Assembly (NCBI GenBank): GCA_963210315.1
Contig: OY723303.1
Coordinates: 620,001 to 684,000 of the forward strand
Origin: Rhynchopus euleeides
Lineage: Eukaryota > Euglenozoa > Diplonemea > Diplonemida > Diplonemidae
Reading direction: 5' to 3'
DNA length: 64,000 nt
Below, piece by piece: positions 32,131 through 43,500 of this stretch (its first letter is position 1; each line of letters opens with the position of its first letter). A program made the position numbers and the translations under genes. Under the pieces are notes generated by a model, which did not search any database, was not told the origin of the DNA, and saw only the letters and a list, made by a program, of their open reading frames with translations.

Positions 32131-33664
32131 GGGGGGGGGGGGGGGTAGTGAAATAGAAGTAGAAGGGAACACAGGAATGATCACCCTTCACTCGTTATGC
32201 AGGTTGTGTCTGAAAACCAGTTTTTTTCCGGCCTGTGTCCAGGAGGGGGAGGGGAGAGCGTAGATTGTGGATAATCTTTTGAAAGTGCGGGCCTCGGCCC
32301 GTGTCTCTCTCCAAGTTACCTCGGAAGAAACTGGTCCCGAACCCCAACACAGCGCACACCACACACACCTCACCGCTGCCACTCTGCCCCTGCCCCGCGC
32401 CAAGAAGAGCGTCGGTTTGATCCACCACCTGCATCCCCCCTATATCATATCGGTTGGAATGTTGTGGCAAATCACACACACACGTTCATCTTCTTTGCTG
32501 TCGTGTGGAGGCACACTAGGTGAACGCTGCGGATCCCTTCACTGTGGATCCCTGCACTGGGAGAGCGTTCGTTCAGAGCTTCGGGTTTGGAGGCACATTA
32601 CTTTCCACCATACAACCCCTTTGCTGCTAAGAATCGTACTCACGAGTTGCGACAGGCGTTCTTCCGCAGCAATCCCGGGGTGGGGGGAATTTCCAGTACC
32701 ACGACACAGGTGGTGTTAATGCAAAACATTTTTGACTTGGGGCTGTCCCTTCCTCACAAAAACAAAGAAAATCAGACACAATTCGCTATGGGGGCCGACA
32801 CCCTGTCTAGCAACTGTATGAAAATATTGAAACAAATCCACCACAAGGGATATTGGAGCCCTGTGAAGTGGCATGAACGTGCTAATCCTACAAGATTCAG
32901 TCGTACGATTTCCTTCGTTACTTCGCGACTTCGCTCTGCATCTGTCGCTCGGAACTCGTCAAAGCAAAAAACGGTGCCACAGCGCACCCGGGACCCGATT
33001 TTGCCTCCAAGATGACACGCACAATATACCCCGCAACAAGGGTACACACAGGGAAGAGAAAGGAAGTGACAGCCATGCACATGCATGCATGGGAGGGTGG
33101 CGGGATGGGGTGGGTGTGGGGAAATCGTAAATACGCAGAGGACACGAAAAGCCACACAATTAGGGTGGACGACTCACCCAACTTTTCAGCTAAGCTACTG
33201 TGACAAAAAATATTGGCTTCAAAAAAAGAAATTCCTGGGTTTCTCGGCCACTTTTGAGGTAATTGCGCGACTGTCCTGAAGTTGGGAACCCCAAATGTGG
33301 AAAAGCAACACCGAAAACTCGATTTTCGGGCCCCACACTGTAGACACAATGTGAATTTTCGGGGGTACCTGGGACCCCCCGTGTGTAAGTCCCCCCCCTG
33401 GAGGCGACTTTCGGCCAGGGGGGGGGCTTAAACACGGGGGTGGCACGGTGGAGACCAAGAAGACCTCTTCCGCTTCCGTCGTATGGGGGTGATTCCGGTC
33501 CGGATGGACTTTTGGCACCCCACTTTTCGACTCTGACAGCACCTGGAGGGCACCAGGTGGCCTAGCGGCCACCTGATGACCCTCCAGACCAGCCCACTCC
33601 CGTGTTTAGGTCCACCTGCGCTTAAGTCCCCCCTGGGGGGACTTATACACGGGGGAACCCAGGT
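32131..33664. other. No gene recognised
   Basis: The stretch has G-run low complexity at its left edge and short open frames of up to ~150 codons without domain character. I see no repeat shared with the rest of the window apart from simple sequence. Confidence 0.45.
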
Positions 33665-33960
33665 ACGAGCAGTGATCTCGCGCCAGGGCTGGCACGGCCC
33701 GACCTCAACATTTTCCCATCACATGTTGTGGAGAGGCCAGACTATCTTTAGTAGACTTTGGGCTTTTGAGTTCGGCCGGGTGAACATGCCGCGCAGCGTG
33801 CGAAAATCCAACGCCACCATGAGAGGCAGGTGGATGAAGCTTGATGACTCAGTCGCGCCGAATCGTACCCAAGTGAAGGACTATCCCCTGGAATGCGACA
33901 CAGCACCAACCGGGGTGAGACGGGCCTTCAAAATCCTGAAGGATGTTCACCGACCAACAA
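33665..33960 (+). repeat. Dispersed repeat R1, copy c (partial, diverged)
   Basis: Shares GTGATCTCGCGCCAGGGCTGGCA, the GCGCAGCGTGCGAAAA block and CAGCACCAACCGGGGTGAG with 4018-4400 in the same order. It ends where the first 41-bp repeat array begins. Confidence 0.65.
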
Positions 33961-34217
33961 AGCGACCAGATGGCGTTCCCAAATTTGGGACCGACCGATA
34001 AAGCGACCAGATGGTGGTCACAAAAATGGGACCGACCGATAAAGCGACCAGATGGCGGTCCCAAATTTGGGACCGACCGATAAAGCGACCAGATGGTGGT
34101 CCCAAAATTGGGACCGACCAAAAAAGCGACCAGATGGCGGTCCCAAAATTGGGACCGACCGATAAAGCGACCAGATGGTGGTCCCAAATTTGGGACCGAC
34201 CAATAAAGCGACCAGAT
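33949..34217 (+). repeat. 41-bp palindromic repeat array, left block
   Basis: About 6.5 units of a 41-bp repeat (GGGACCGACCGATAAAGCGA followed by CCAGATGGCGGTCCCAAATTT). Each unit contains the 18-bp palindrome GGTCCCAAATTTGGGACC spanning its junction with the next. Because 3 x 41 = 123, all frames tend to stay open for many units, which creates spurious open frames. Confidence 0.92.
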
Positions 34218-35361
34218 ATGGTGTTGCTGAAAGGCCCAAATTGCGTAGTTCGTGCGTAGTTTTGCGTAGTTTGTGCGTACATTGTGCATAAGCAATAATG
34301 CCACTTTTTTATTCTCTCCAGTGGGAAACACGCTACCTCCAATACAGAGCCCAGACTGCACCAACACTACCACCGGCCTCGTCCCAGACCTTGTGGTGCC
34401 CATTTCCTGATGTAGGGGCCCTCCATGTATCCCAAATATCCACCCTGTGGTTTGCAGGAAGTCACTCTTCTGACTGCTGCGGAAGGACCTGTCTCTGGAG
34501 GCCTTAGGAGCCTGGCTCGAGACACACCAAACTAGGTCCCTGTTGCTTGGTGTCGAACCTCGGAAGACACATCAGTCAGTCCTCGCCCAGCTGCAGCGTT
34601 TGTTTGTCTGTACCTGGGACCAACAGATGACAACGCACCCTCAAGACAAGCCATAGAATGGGCTCACTTAACAGTGGCTGAAGGCTAAGGACACTGCCTG
34701 CGGAACCCCTTGACTACAGAGCCGAGATTGTACCAAAACGCCCCCGAAAGGGGCCCCCTACTCGGGTGTTGCAAAACTCCGTTCCTTTGCCTATTTGGAA
34801 TCTGTGCGGATCGTAGTGGGGTCATTTCTGTGGTCGAGCTGTCAAGCTTCGTCCGCGAAACGTGGGTCTGGTTCAGGGGCTGGTCATAGGATATGACTGA
34901 GAGGCAACCACACCAGCCCACCCAGCGGGACCCCCTCCTTGGGTGTTCCAAAAATCCGATATTTGGAACGTTTGGGATCTGTGCGGATCGCAGTGGGGTC
35001 GTTTTGGCCATGGGGTGTCCATTTACACCTCTTACTGGGAACACCAATTGGGTGAAAGCACCCCCCCTCATACCCCCCTACCCCCCGAGTACTCGGGGGG
35101 TAGGGGGGCCTGTAGAGGGCACACATTGTGCTTTTTCGGCAAACAAACCCGTTTCTTTGCACAATACAGGTGATTCAGAGTGGTCCCTGACTGGGATTCG
35201 AAAATTTTCGGCATTTTTTCACCCTTTTTGAGCTAATTACTGGCCCCGCCCCAGAACAAAATAAAAAGGTGGCATTACGAGGCCATATTGCGTAGTTCGT
35301 GCGTACTTGTGCGTAGTTCGTGCGCACATCATGCGAAGCACTTTCAGCAACACCAAGATAG
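34218..35361. mobile_element. Spacer with inverted subterminal blocks between 41-bp arrays
   Basis: The first ~110 bp (34218-34330: TGGTGTTGCTGAAA, GCGTAGTTCGTGCGTA, ATAATGCCAC-TTTTTTATT) recur inverted at about 35236-35358. With the 41-bp arrays outside them, this looks like one element whose ends are repeat arrays. The interior holds two ~110-bp related segments (34740-34880 and 34900-35040: GATC(G/C)(T/C)AGTGGGGTC, GGGTGTT-CAAAA) but no recognised protein. Confidence 0.6.
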
Positions 35362-36000
35362 TGGTCCCATATTTGGGACCGACCAATAAAGCGACCAGAT
35401 GGCGGTCCCAAATTTGGGACCGACCGATAAAGCGACCAGATGGTGGTCCCAAATTTGGGACCGACCAACAAAGCGACCAGATGGTGGTCCCAAATTTGGG
35501 ACCGACCGATAAAGCGACCAGATGGCGGTCCCAAATTTGGGACCGCCATCTGGTCGCTTTGTTGGTCGGTCCCAAATTTGGGACCACCATCTGGTCGCTT
35601 TATCGGTCGGTCCCAAATTTGGGACCACCATCTGGTCGCTTTGTTGGTCGGTCCCAAATATGGGACCGCCATCTGGTCGCTTTATTGGTCGGTCCCAAAT
35701 TTGGGACCACCATCTGGTCGCTTTATCGGTCGGTCCCAAATTTGGGACCGCCATCTGGTCGCTTTATTGGTCGGTCCCAATTTTGGGACCACCATCTGGT
35801 CGCTTTATCGGTCGGTCCCAAATTTGGGACCGCCATCTGGTCGCTTTATTGGTCGGTCCCAAATTTGGGACCACCATCTGGTCGCTTTGTTGGTCGGTCC
35901 CAAATTTGGGACCGCCATCTGGTCGCTTTGTTGGTCGGTCCCAAATTTGGGACCGCCATCTGGTCGCTTTATCGGTCGGTCCCTAATTTGGGACCACCAT
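35362..36000. repeat. 41-bp repeat array, right block with strand switch
   Basis: About 15 units of the same 41-bp repeat. Units run forward from 35362 to about 35537, then switch to the reverse orientation at the palindrome centred near 35537 and continue to 36000. The block can therefore fold into a hairpin of about 175 bp per arm. One further degenerate unit appears at 39328-39365, beyond an insertion. Confidence 0.92.
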
Positions 36001-36444
36001 CATAGTGTCATAACGGCCGTCATGGAGGGAGTGGATTTTCTGAGAATTCACTACCTCAGTTCCCGCTACCGAAATATAAAAACGGCCGTTTTCATGTTTT
36101 GTTGGCGAAAAAACGGCCGTTTTTTTCCCCATCCTATTTTCCTTTGGAGATTCGCCTCCTGCTTACCGTACCGAGCTGAGGAAACACACTTGACAACTCC
36201 CTGTTGCCTGCACATGACATTGGGCACTGCGATTCTCTGTCGACTGTACAAAGAAAAATGGCTTCCACCCTGCCTGTCGCTCGACAAGCAGCAGACACCC
36301 GAGAGCAGAGAGGAGTGTAGCAGCCCGGTTCGCCCCCGGGTTGTCCCAGAAATCCAGCACACCCTCGGAACGTGGTGGCCTAGTCGTAGATCACCCAGGC
36401 CCTGCTCGTGACCTCCCCGAAACAGAGGGGAGGTGGCAGTGTTG

Positions 36445-38062
36445 TTAGAAACCGAGTTTTAAACATTTTAAACGTTTTAAAGTTTAAAACGCCGTTTTAA
36501 ATTATTTAAAACGGGGTTTAAAACGGGGTTTAAAACGGCAAAAACCCCTGCAAAATATAGGGGGAGACTTTTCGATTTTTTTTTCTGGAACCCAAAATTG
36601 ATCGTTTTGGGCCATCTGAGGCCATCTTCGGCAAAAAAATCCAATTTTGAGGCTCCCTGGGGGTCCCAAATGGGTGAACAAATTCCCTGTGTGAAATAGC
36701 CTATTGCAGGCCTTTTGAGCATGATCAGGCAAACACAGCTGTGTGGCAGGGCTTTCTGCGAAAATTCGCCTCCTGGTGAAGTGGGCTACTTTTCACCCTC
36801 CATTCACCCTGGCCTCAACCCGTTCCTCTGCTCACCCTGACGCAAGCTCATGCCCTCATCGTTGACAATCACCCAGAAAAGATTCAGGATGGTACAGTAC
36901 AGACTCGGGTGCACGAACGATCCAACGGTGGTGCCTGTTTGACTTGCTGGTGTATGGTTGATCATTGCTTGTTACGTACATGTCGCTTTCTCAGCGCCCC
37001 CGCCTTCACCGAAACCCGATGCCCAACACGAGCGGTGTGGCGCCCGTGGTACTGACCCCTTCGGACCTTAACTCCAGCGGTAGCCGCCGGCTTTCTTCAA
37101 AGAAACTCATCGATGACGTCCCCCCAGAGTGCAGGTTCCTGCTGCCTACCCACGATCATTAGGGTGCCGAGAGAATGGCTAGGTGATCAATAATTGTCCC
37201 AAACACTAGCTTGGCAACAGCCAGAGCAACCCCAGGTGGGGCGCAGCCGAGTGCTGCAACCATCGTTCTGACAGCAACAACATCACCTGGCTGTCTTGTT
37301 GAACACAGCCGTGATGAAGCTGGCTGCACTTCCTGTTTGGAGTTCATCGGGATCCGTTCTGCAAAAGTGAAAGTTGGAGGCAAAGAATACATGACGAGGA
37401 TGGTTACGCCTTTTGTAGGCTTCTCTCGATCAGAGAAGTCGGGCGTCCATAGGAGAGTAAAGGGAATACAGATATGCTCCTCTCAAAGAGGGGCAGGCCA
37501 AAGGTAGGCTCCAGGTGGCAACTGGAACTGTGCAACTTTTCCAGAAGGTGCTTCCAGGACTGTCGAAGGAGCTGGTGGAGTTCGCTGGGTCCATTGCCAT
37601 CCCCATCATGGTGATCCGGCCTTCAACCTGCGACTTTGTATCATGGATTCAGCTCAAAAGGGTGCACATCGAGTGATGCAAGATGAAGATTCGACACTCC
37701 AGAAATATGCTGATGTCAAACTGCATTATTCCTGAGAACAACGGAGGGGGTGTGCCAACTGATGCCGGTGCGATTGATGCAACCCTCACCACAACGTCAG
37801 TGCCATCTATTTTCCACCAATAATGTGTCCGCTGTGACAGGAATGCAGGAATAATCACCCAGAATATGAGCTGGGGGGCCTCAGGGGGCATGGAAAAATT
37901 TTTTTGGCCGAAAAATTTTTTTTTGGTGTGAAAACACCACAGAAACGCCCTGTTTTAACCCCCGTTTTAAACTCCGTTTTAAATTAATTTAAAACGCGTT
38001 TTAATTTAAAACATTTAAAACATTTAAAACGTTTAAAACGTAAAGTTTTAAATGGGGGCTAA
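36445..38062. mobile_element. Nested element with TTTAAAAC subterminal repeats
   Basis: Dense TTTTAAAC/GTTTAAAA repeats occupy 36459-36540 and 37952-38050 in inverted arrangement, with TTGTTAG at the left edge and CTAACAA at the right edge. The interior has no protein I can recognise. It lies wholly inside the 36001-39327 element, so it inserted later. Confidence 0.55.
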
Positions 38063-39225
38063 CAACAATGGGAGGTGGCACCGGAGTTCTGACACCCCTA
38101 CGACTCATGCAGCCGTACGTGCTCGGGCACAGACGGCGGACCGCAAACCAGAAGGACTTCCCTGATTCCGTGCCGTCCCACCTTCTGCGCATGCGGTCGC
38201 CAGCCCAGGCCAGCTCCCCTGCCAGGGGCACTGGGGGGTCGTACTTCCCCACCTCAGACACTTTCTCGATGACATTCACAATGTCGGTGTGCACTGCGTC
38301 GACAGGGGCACGCCGTTGGCGCACCCAGCTGCGCATCGCAGTACTTCTGGAGCAGCGATGCGAGGGGTGCCGTCAGGCGGACGGCGGCCTGCAGGTGGGA
38401 CTCGAGCCCAGCGATTTCGTGGGCATCTCTGCCAACCGCAGAAGCGACGCACACGTAGCAGGGCCGCTGTCCTGCAGCGGGCCCGGAAGATTGTATAAAT
38501 GCCCGGGGACGTGGTGCAAGGTGCAGATCCACTCAAGCGGTGCAGGTAGTGTGTGTCGGAGAGAAGCGGGATCGCACGGCCGGTGGTGCCGTCTTGCTCG
38601 CCTGCTTCTCCCTCTCAGCTGCGTCAGAGATGTGGCACAGCACATCCTTCAGCGCCAGTGCGGTCGTGAACCCATCCAGCTGGTGCTGCATATTGCCCGG
38701 GATGATCGCCCGTGCCTTCGGGAATAAATCAGCGAAGGCGGTGTCCTTCTCATCCGGGGTGCTGTCGCCGATATCAAGGGAAAGCTCTGTCGGAAGAGCC
38801 CTGATGCCAGTGAGCGACACCTGCCCACCTCTGCCTGCACGGTCATCCACGACACACGTGCCTAGATTGGCCGCAACCATGTTCAGCCCCTCCTCGGGAC
38901 ACACTTCTTGACAGCATCATGCACCATGCCAGCCGGTGATCCGGTGAACAACGCACCCCGGGCGATCCGAAGTTGCAAGCCTGCCACTGAGGGTATCGCA
39001 CTCCGACAGCGCCAGCTGTTTCCCTGGCTCTGCACTTTCAACGCTGCGTTCTTCTTCTTCTTGATATGGCGCGGTCCGTCAAAGTGGTCCACGAAGTCTG
39101 AACTCTTCGCATCATACTTGAAGGCGCGCTCACAATGCTTGCTGCAGGGTATCCCTTGTAGTGGGGAGGCACTCCTGGTGGTGGGATCTCGCCTGCTGAC
39201 CCACGCCCCATACAAAATTCCCAGG
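38063..39225 (-). pseudogene. Decayed hAT-like transposase N-terminal region
   Basis: Minus-strand frames here change several times. The piece 39293-38883 includes C-S-K-H-C-E-R-A-F-K-Y and F-V-D-H-F-D-G-P-R-H, a spacing (C-x3-C ... H-x5-H) like a BED-type zinc finger of hAT transposases. The next frame, 38904-38533, holds M-V-A-A-N-L-G-T-C-V-V-D-D and an L-F-P-K-A-R-A-I-I-P segment. The third, 38336-38070, is similarly protein-like. No single frame covers it, so it is either multi-exon or broken. It sits inside a TIR element, which supports a transposase origin; family assignment is tentative. Confidence 0.35.
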
Positions 39226-39327
39226 TAAAAAAAACGGCTGTTTTTTAAAATGCTGAAAATCAGCGGCCGTTTTTGCAAGTCCACAAAATACAAGGGATTT
39301 TTTAAAACGGCCGCTATGCAACCATGA

Positions 39328-40586
39328 CCATCTGGTCAATTTTTCGGTGGGTCCCAAGTTTGGGATGAGGAACTCCGTGGGCACCATTGGTCGCCCTTCG
39401 GTCGCCAACTGTTCAGACCCCTTTTCAGGGGATTTGAGCCCCAGAGAGACCTCCTGGACCGGTTTTCTGGTGTTTTATGCTCTTCCCGACCCTGTCCTGG
39501 CCCAGAATGTGGTCTGGAGCGAGGTTCTGCTGATTTCCGCCTGATGCGGACCCTCCTTTGGGGTCCTCCATTTATTTTGAGTCTGACCGTCACCTTCCCC
39601 ACGTAGTTCACCAGGGCAATGCGAAAAACCGTTTTTTAACCCCAAAAATGGCATTTCCCGGGTGGCGACCTCTGGCGACCTCTGAAAAATGTGCCCAAAA
39701 AGTGATTTTTGGGACCTTGCGGACCTCGAAAACACAAAGGGAAAAAAAATATTTTTTGTCACACCCCCTCTTGGGGCGGTACGCCAGTCTACACACAAAA
39801 CACAGGAAAAGAGTATGAAGGAATAAAACACGGCAGCAGTTTATTTTTTTGTGGCAAACATGGTCAGGGGGGGGGGGGCATTTTTTTGGTGCATTTCGCC
39901 AAATTATGAGGAACAACGCAGAAACTTTGCTGAAAAATTGACGAGTAGCGAAGCGCCCTCTGAGGCCACCAGAGAGCAGGCGAGCATTCAATCTTAAAGC
40001 AGGTAGTGTGCCCAGACCTAGCGCTATGTCGCTATCTGCCTGGTGGGGGTGGGGGTGGGGGTGGGAATAGAAAAATATAGGGGGATGGGCCAATGGGGCA
40101 CGAAGTCCCCCCGACCCCCGCCCGCCCCACCCCACCCCACACCCGTTCAATTTTCTTTGGCATCGACGCCCACCAGCCTGGCATGCGGGACGACCAGGGC
40201 AGTGACGGTGCACAAGGCATACACATTTCTTCATCGTGTTTGTCACCTCCGCACAAGCCCAGCACTGAGAGCAAAATATCGGACGATGCCTCCACCGTCA
40301 CGCATACCACCACCCCACCCCACCCCACAAAACGCAAGGCAATGAAGGACGCCTCTTTCGTCCATCCAGGGGGGGGGGGGGCAGATGGAGCCGCACGCCA
40401 GAGTCAATTGTCAGTCGGGGGGGGGGGGGGGAGGGGTGGTGAGGTTTGCTGGTGTGAAGTGGGAAGAGAGATGACAAAAGGAACGGACGACAGAGATACG
40501 ATGGTTGCAACGGAATACGGTGTGGGGGGGGGGGCAGGCCTCTGGCTAATTCTGGGGCCGGACTTAACGTTGGGCCGGAGGGGGGG
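39328..40586. other. No gene recognised
   Basis: Begins with the resumed 41-bp repeat unit (to ~39365). The remainder has G runs (39869-39878, 40372-40380, 40418-40430) and CCCCACCCCAC tracts. Open frames reflect low complexity. Confidence 0.5.
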
Positions 40587-43500
40587 GCCTACCCTACCCT
40601 ACCCTACCCTACCCTACAGCACGTCGGGGGTACCCACAACCCGACCCAACCCTACCCTAGGGTGAGGGTTGGGTACCCATAACCCGACCCAACACGACCC
40701 TACCCAACCCAGGGGTCAGGGCCAGGGTTGATCCTAGACCCAACCCAACCCAAGGGTTAGGGTCAGGGTTGACCCCAGACCCTACCCAACCCTAGGGTAA
40801 GGGTCAGGGTTGACCCTAGACCCTACCCAACCCTAGGGTTAGGGTTAGGGTTAACCCTTGACCCAACCCTAGGGATAGGGTTAGGGTTGACCCTAGACCC
40901 TACCCTAACCCTAGGGTTAGGGTCAGGGTTAACCCTAGACCCTACCCTAACCCTAGGGTTAGGGTTAGGGTTAACCCTTGACCCAACCCCAGGGTTAGGG
41001 TCAGGGTTGACCCCAGACCCTACCCAACCCTAGGGTTAGGGTTAGGGTTAACCCTTGACCCAACCCTAGGGTTAGGGTCAGGGTTGACCCTAGACCCTAC
41101 CCAACCCTAGGGTTAGGGTTAGGGTTAACCCTTGACCCAACCCTAGGGTTAGGGTCAGGGTTAACCCTAGACCCTACCCTAACCCTAGGGTTAGGGTTAG
41201 GGTTAACCCTTGACCCAACCCTAGGGTTAGGGTTAGGGTTAACCCTAGACCCTACCCAACCCTCGGGTTAGGGTTAGGGTTAACCCTGGACCCTACCCTA
41301 ACCCTAGGGTTAGGGTCAGGGTTAACCCTAGACCCTACCCAACCCTAGGGTTAGGGTTAACCCTTGACCCTAACCCTAGGGTTGGGTAGGGTCTAGGGTC
41401 AACCCTGACCCTGGGGTTGACCAGGGGTGGGTTGGGTCTTGGGTTAACCCTAACCCTAACCCTAGGGTTGGGTGGGGTATAGGGTTAACCCTAACCCTAG
41501 GGTTGGGTAGGGTATAGGGTTAACCCCAACCCTAACCCTAGGGTTGGGTTGGGTCTAGGGTTAACCCTGACCCTAACCCTAGGGTTGGGTAGGGTATAGG
41601 GTTAACCCCAACCCTAACCCTAGGGTTGGGTTGGGTCTAGGGTTAACCCTGACCCTAACCCTAGGGTTGGGTAGGGTGTAGGGTTAACCCTAACCCTAGG
41701 GTTGGGTTGGGTTAACCCTAACCCTAGGGTTGGGTTGGGTCTAGGGTTAACCCTGACCCTAACCCTAGGGTTGGGTAGGGTATAGGGTTAACCCCAACCC
41801 TAACCCTAGGGTTGGGTAGGGTGTAGGGTTAACCCTAACCCTAGGGTTGGGTTGGGTATAGGGTTAACCCTAACCCTAACCCTAGGGTTGGGTTGGGTCT
41901 AGGGTTAACCCTGACCCTAACCCTAGGGTTGGGTAGGGTATAGGGTTAACCCCAACCCTAACCCTAGGGTTGGGTTGGGTCTAGGGTTAACCCTGACCCT
42001 AACCCTAGGGTTGGGTAGGGTGTAGGGTTAACCCTAACCCTAGGGTTGGGTTGGGTTAACCCTAACCCTAGGGTTGGGTTGGGTATAGGGTTAACCCTAA
42101 CCCTAACCCTAGGGTTGGGTTGGGTATAGGGTTAACCCTAACCCTAACCCTAGGGTTGGGTTGGGTCTAGGGTTAACCCTGACCCTAACCCTAGGGTAGG
42201 GTCTAGGGTTAACCCCAACCCCAACCCTAGGGTTGGGTAGGGTGTAGGGTTAACCCTCACCCTAACCCTAGGGTTGGGTAGGGTATAGGGTTAACCCTAA
42301 CCCCAGGGTAGGGTCTAGGGTTAACCCTAACCCTAACCCTAGGGTTGGGTTGGGTCTAGGGTTAACCCTGACCCTAACCCTAGGGTTGGGTAGGGTATAG
42401 GGTTAACCCCAACCCTAACCCTAGGGTTGGGTTGGGTCTAGGGTTAACCCTGACCCTAACCCTAGGGTTGGGTAGGGTGTAGGGTTAACCCTAACCCTAG
42501 GGTTGGGTTGGGTATAGGGTTAACCCTAACCCTAACGCTAGGGTTGGGTTGGGTCTAGGGTTAACCCTGACCCTAACCCTAGGGTTGGGTAGGGTATAGG
42601 GTTAATCCCAACCCTAACCCTAGGGTTGGGTTGGGTCTAGGGTTAACCCTGACCCTAACCCTAGGGTTGGGTAGGGTGTAGGGTTAACCCTAACCCTAGG
42701 GTTGGGTTGGGTATAGGGTTAACCCTAACCCTAACGCTAGGGTTGGGTTGGGTCTAGGGTTAACCCTGACCCTAACCCTAGGGTTGGGTAGGGTATAGGG
42801 TTAATCCCAACCCTAACCCTAGGGTTGGGTTGGGTCTAGGGTTAACCCTGACCCTAACCCTAGGGTTGGGTTGGGTATAGGGTTAACCCTAACCCTAGGG
42901 TTGGGTTGGGTATAGGGTTAACCCTAACCCTAACCCTAGGGTTGGGTTGGGTCTAGGGTTAACCCTGACCCTAACCCTAGGGTTGGGTTGGGTCTAGGGT
43001 TAACCCTGACCCTAACCCTAGGGTTGGGTAGGGTATAGGGTTAACCCCAACCCTAACCCTAGGCTTGGGTTGGGTCTAGGGTTAACCCTGACCCTAACCC
43101 TAGGGTTGGGTAGGGTGTAGGGTTAACCCTAACCCTAGGGTTGGGTTGGGTTAACCCTAACCCTAGGGTTGGGTTGGGTATAGGGTTAACCCTAACCCTA
43201 ACCCTAGGGTTGGGTTGGGTATAGGGTTAACCCTAACCCTAACCCTAGGGTTGGGTAGGGTATAGGGTTAACCCCAACCCTAACCCTAGGGTTGGGTAGG
43301 GTGTAGGGTTAACCCTAACCCTAGGGTTGGGTTGGGTATAGGGTTAACCCTAACCCTAACCCTAGGGTTGGGTTGGGTCTAGGGTTAACCCTGACCCTAA
43401 CCCTAGGGTTGGGTAGGGTGTAGGGTTAACCCTAACCCTAGGGTTGGGTTGGGTATAGGGTTAACCCTAACCCTAACGCTAGGGTTGGGTTGGGTCTAGG

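Larger units (their letters stand above)
36001..39327. mobile_element. Element with AACGGCCGTTTT subterminal repeats, inserted in 41-bp array
   Basis: The ends CATAGTGTCATAACGGCCGT (36001) and the inverse of CATGGTTGCATAGCGGCCGT (ending ~39327) are similar inverted repeats. AACGGCCGTTTT blocks lie inside both ends (36078-36125, 39232-39316). The flanks are 41-bp repeat sequence on both sides (ending GGGACCACCAT; resuming ACCATCTGGTCAATTTTTCGG), with ACCAT as a possible short duplication. It carries a decayed transposase-like region and another element at ~36445-38062. Confidence 0.65.

Noticed and set aside
25301-36000. Tandem 41-bp and 388-bp repeats as a CRISPR array
   Set aside because: Units are contiguous with no unique spacers, and the context is eukaryotic mobile DNA.
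33951-36411. Long open frames (up to ~320 codons) with 'VGPKFGT / WDHHLVAL'-like repeats
   Set aside because: They are the 41-bp repeat read in several frames and on both strands; the periodicity of 123 bp keeps every frame open, so they carry no evidence of coding.
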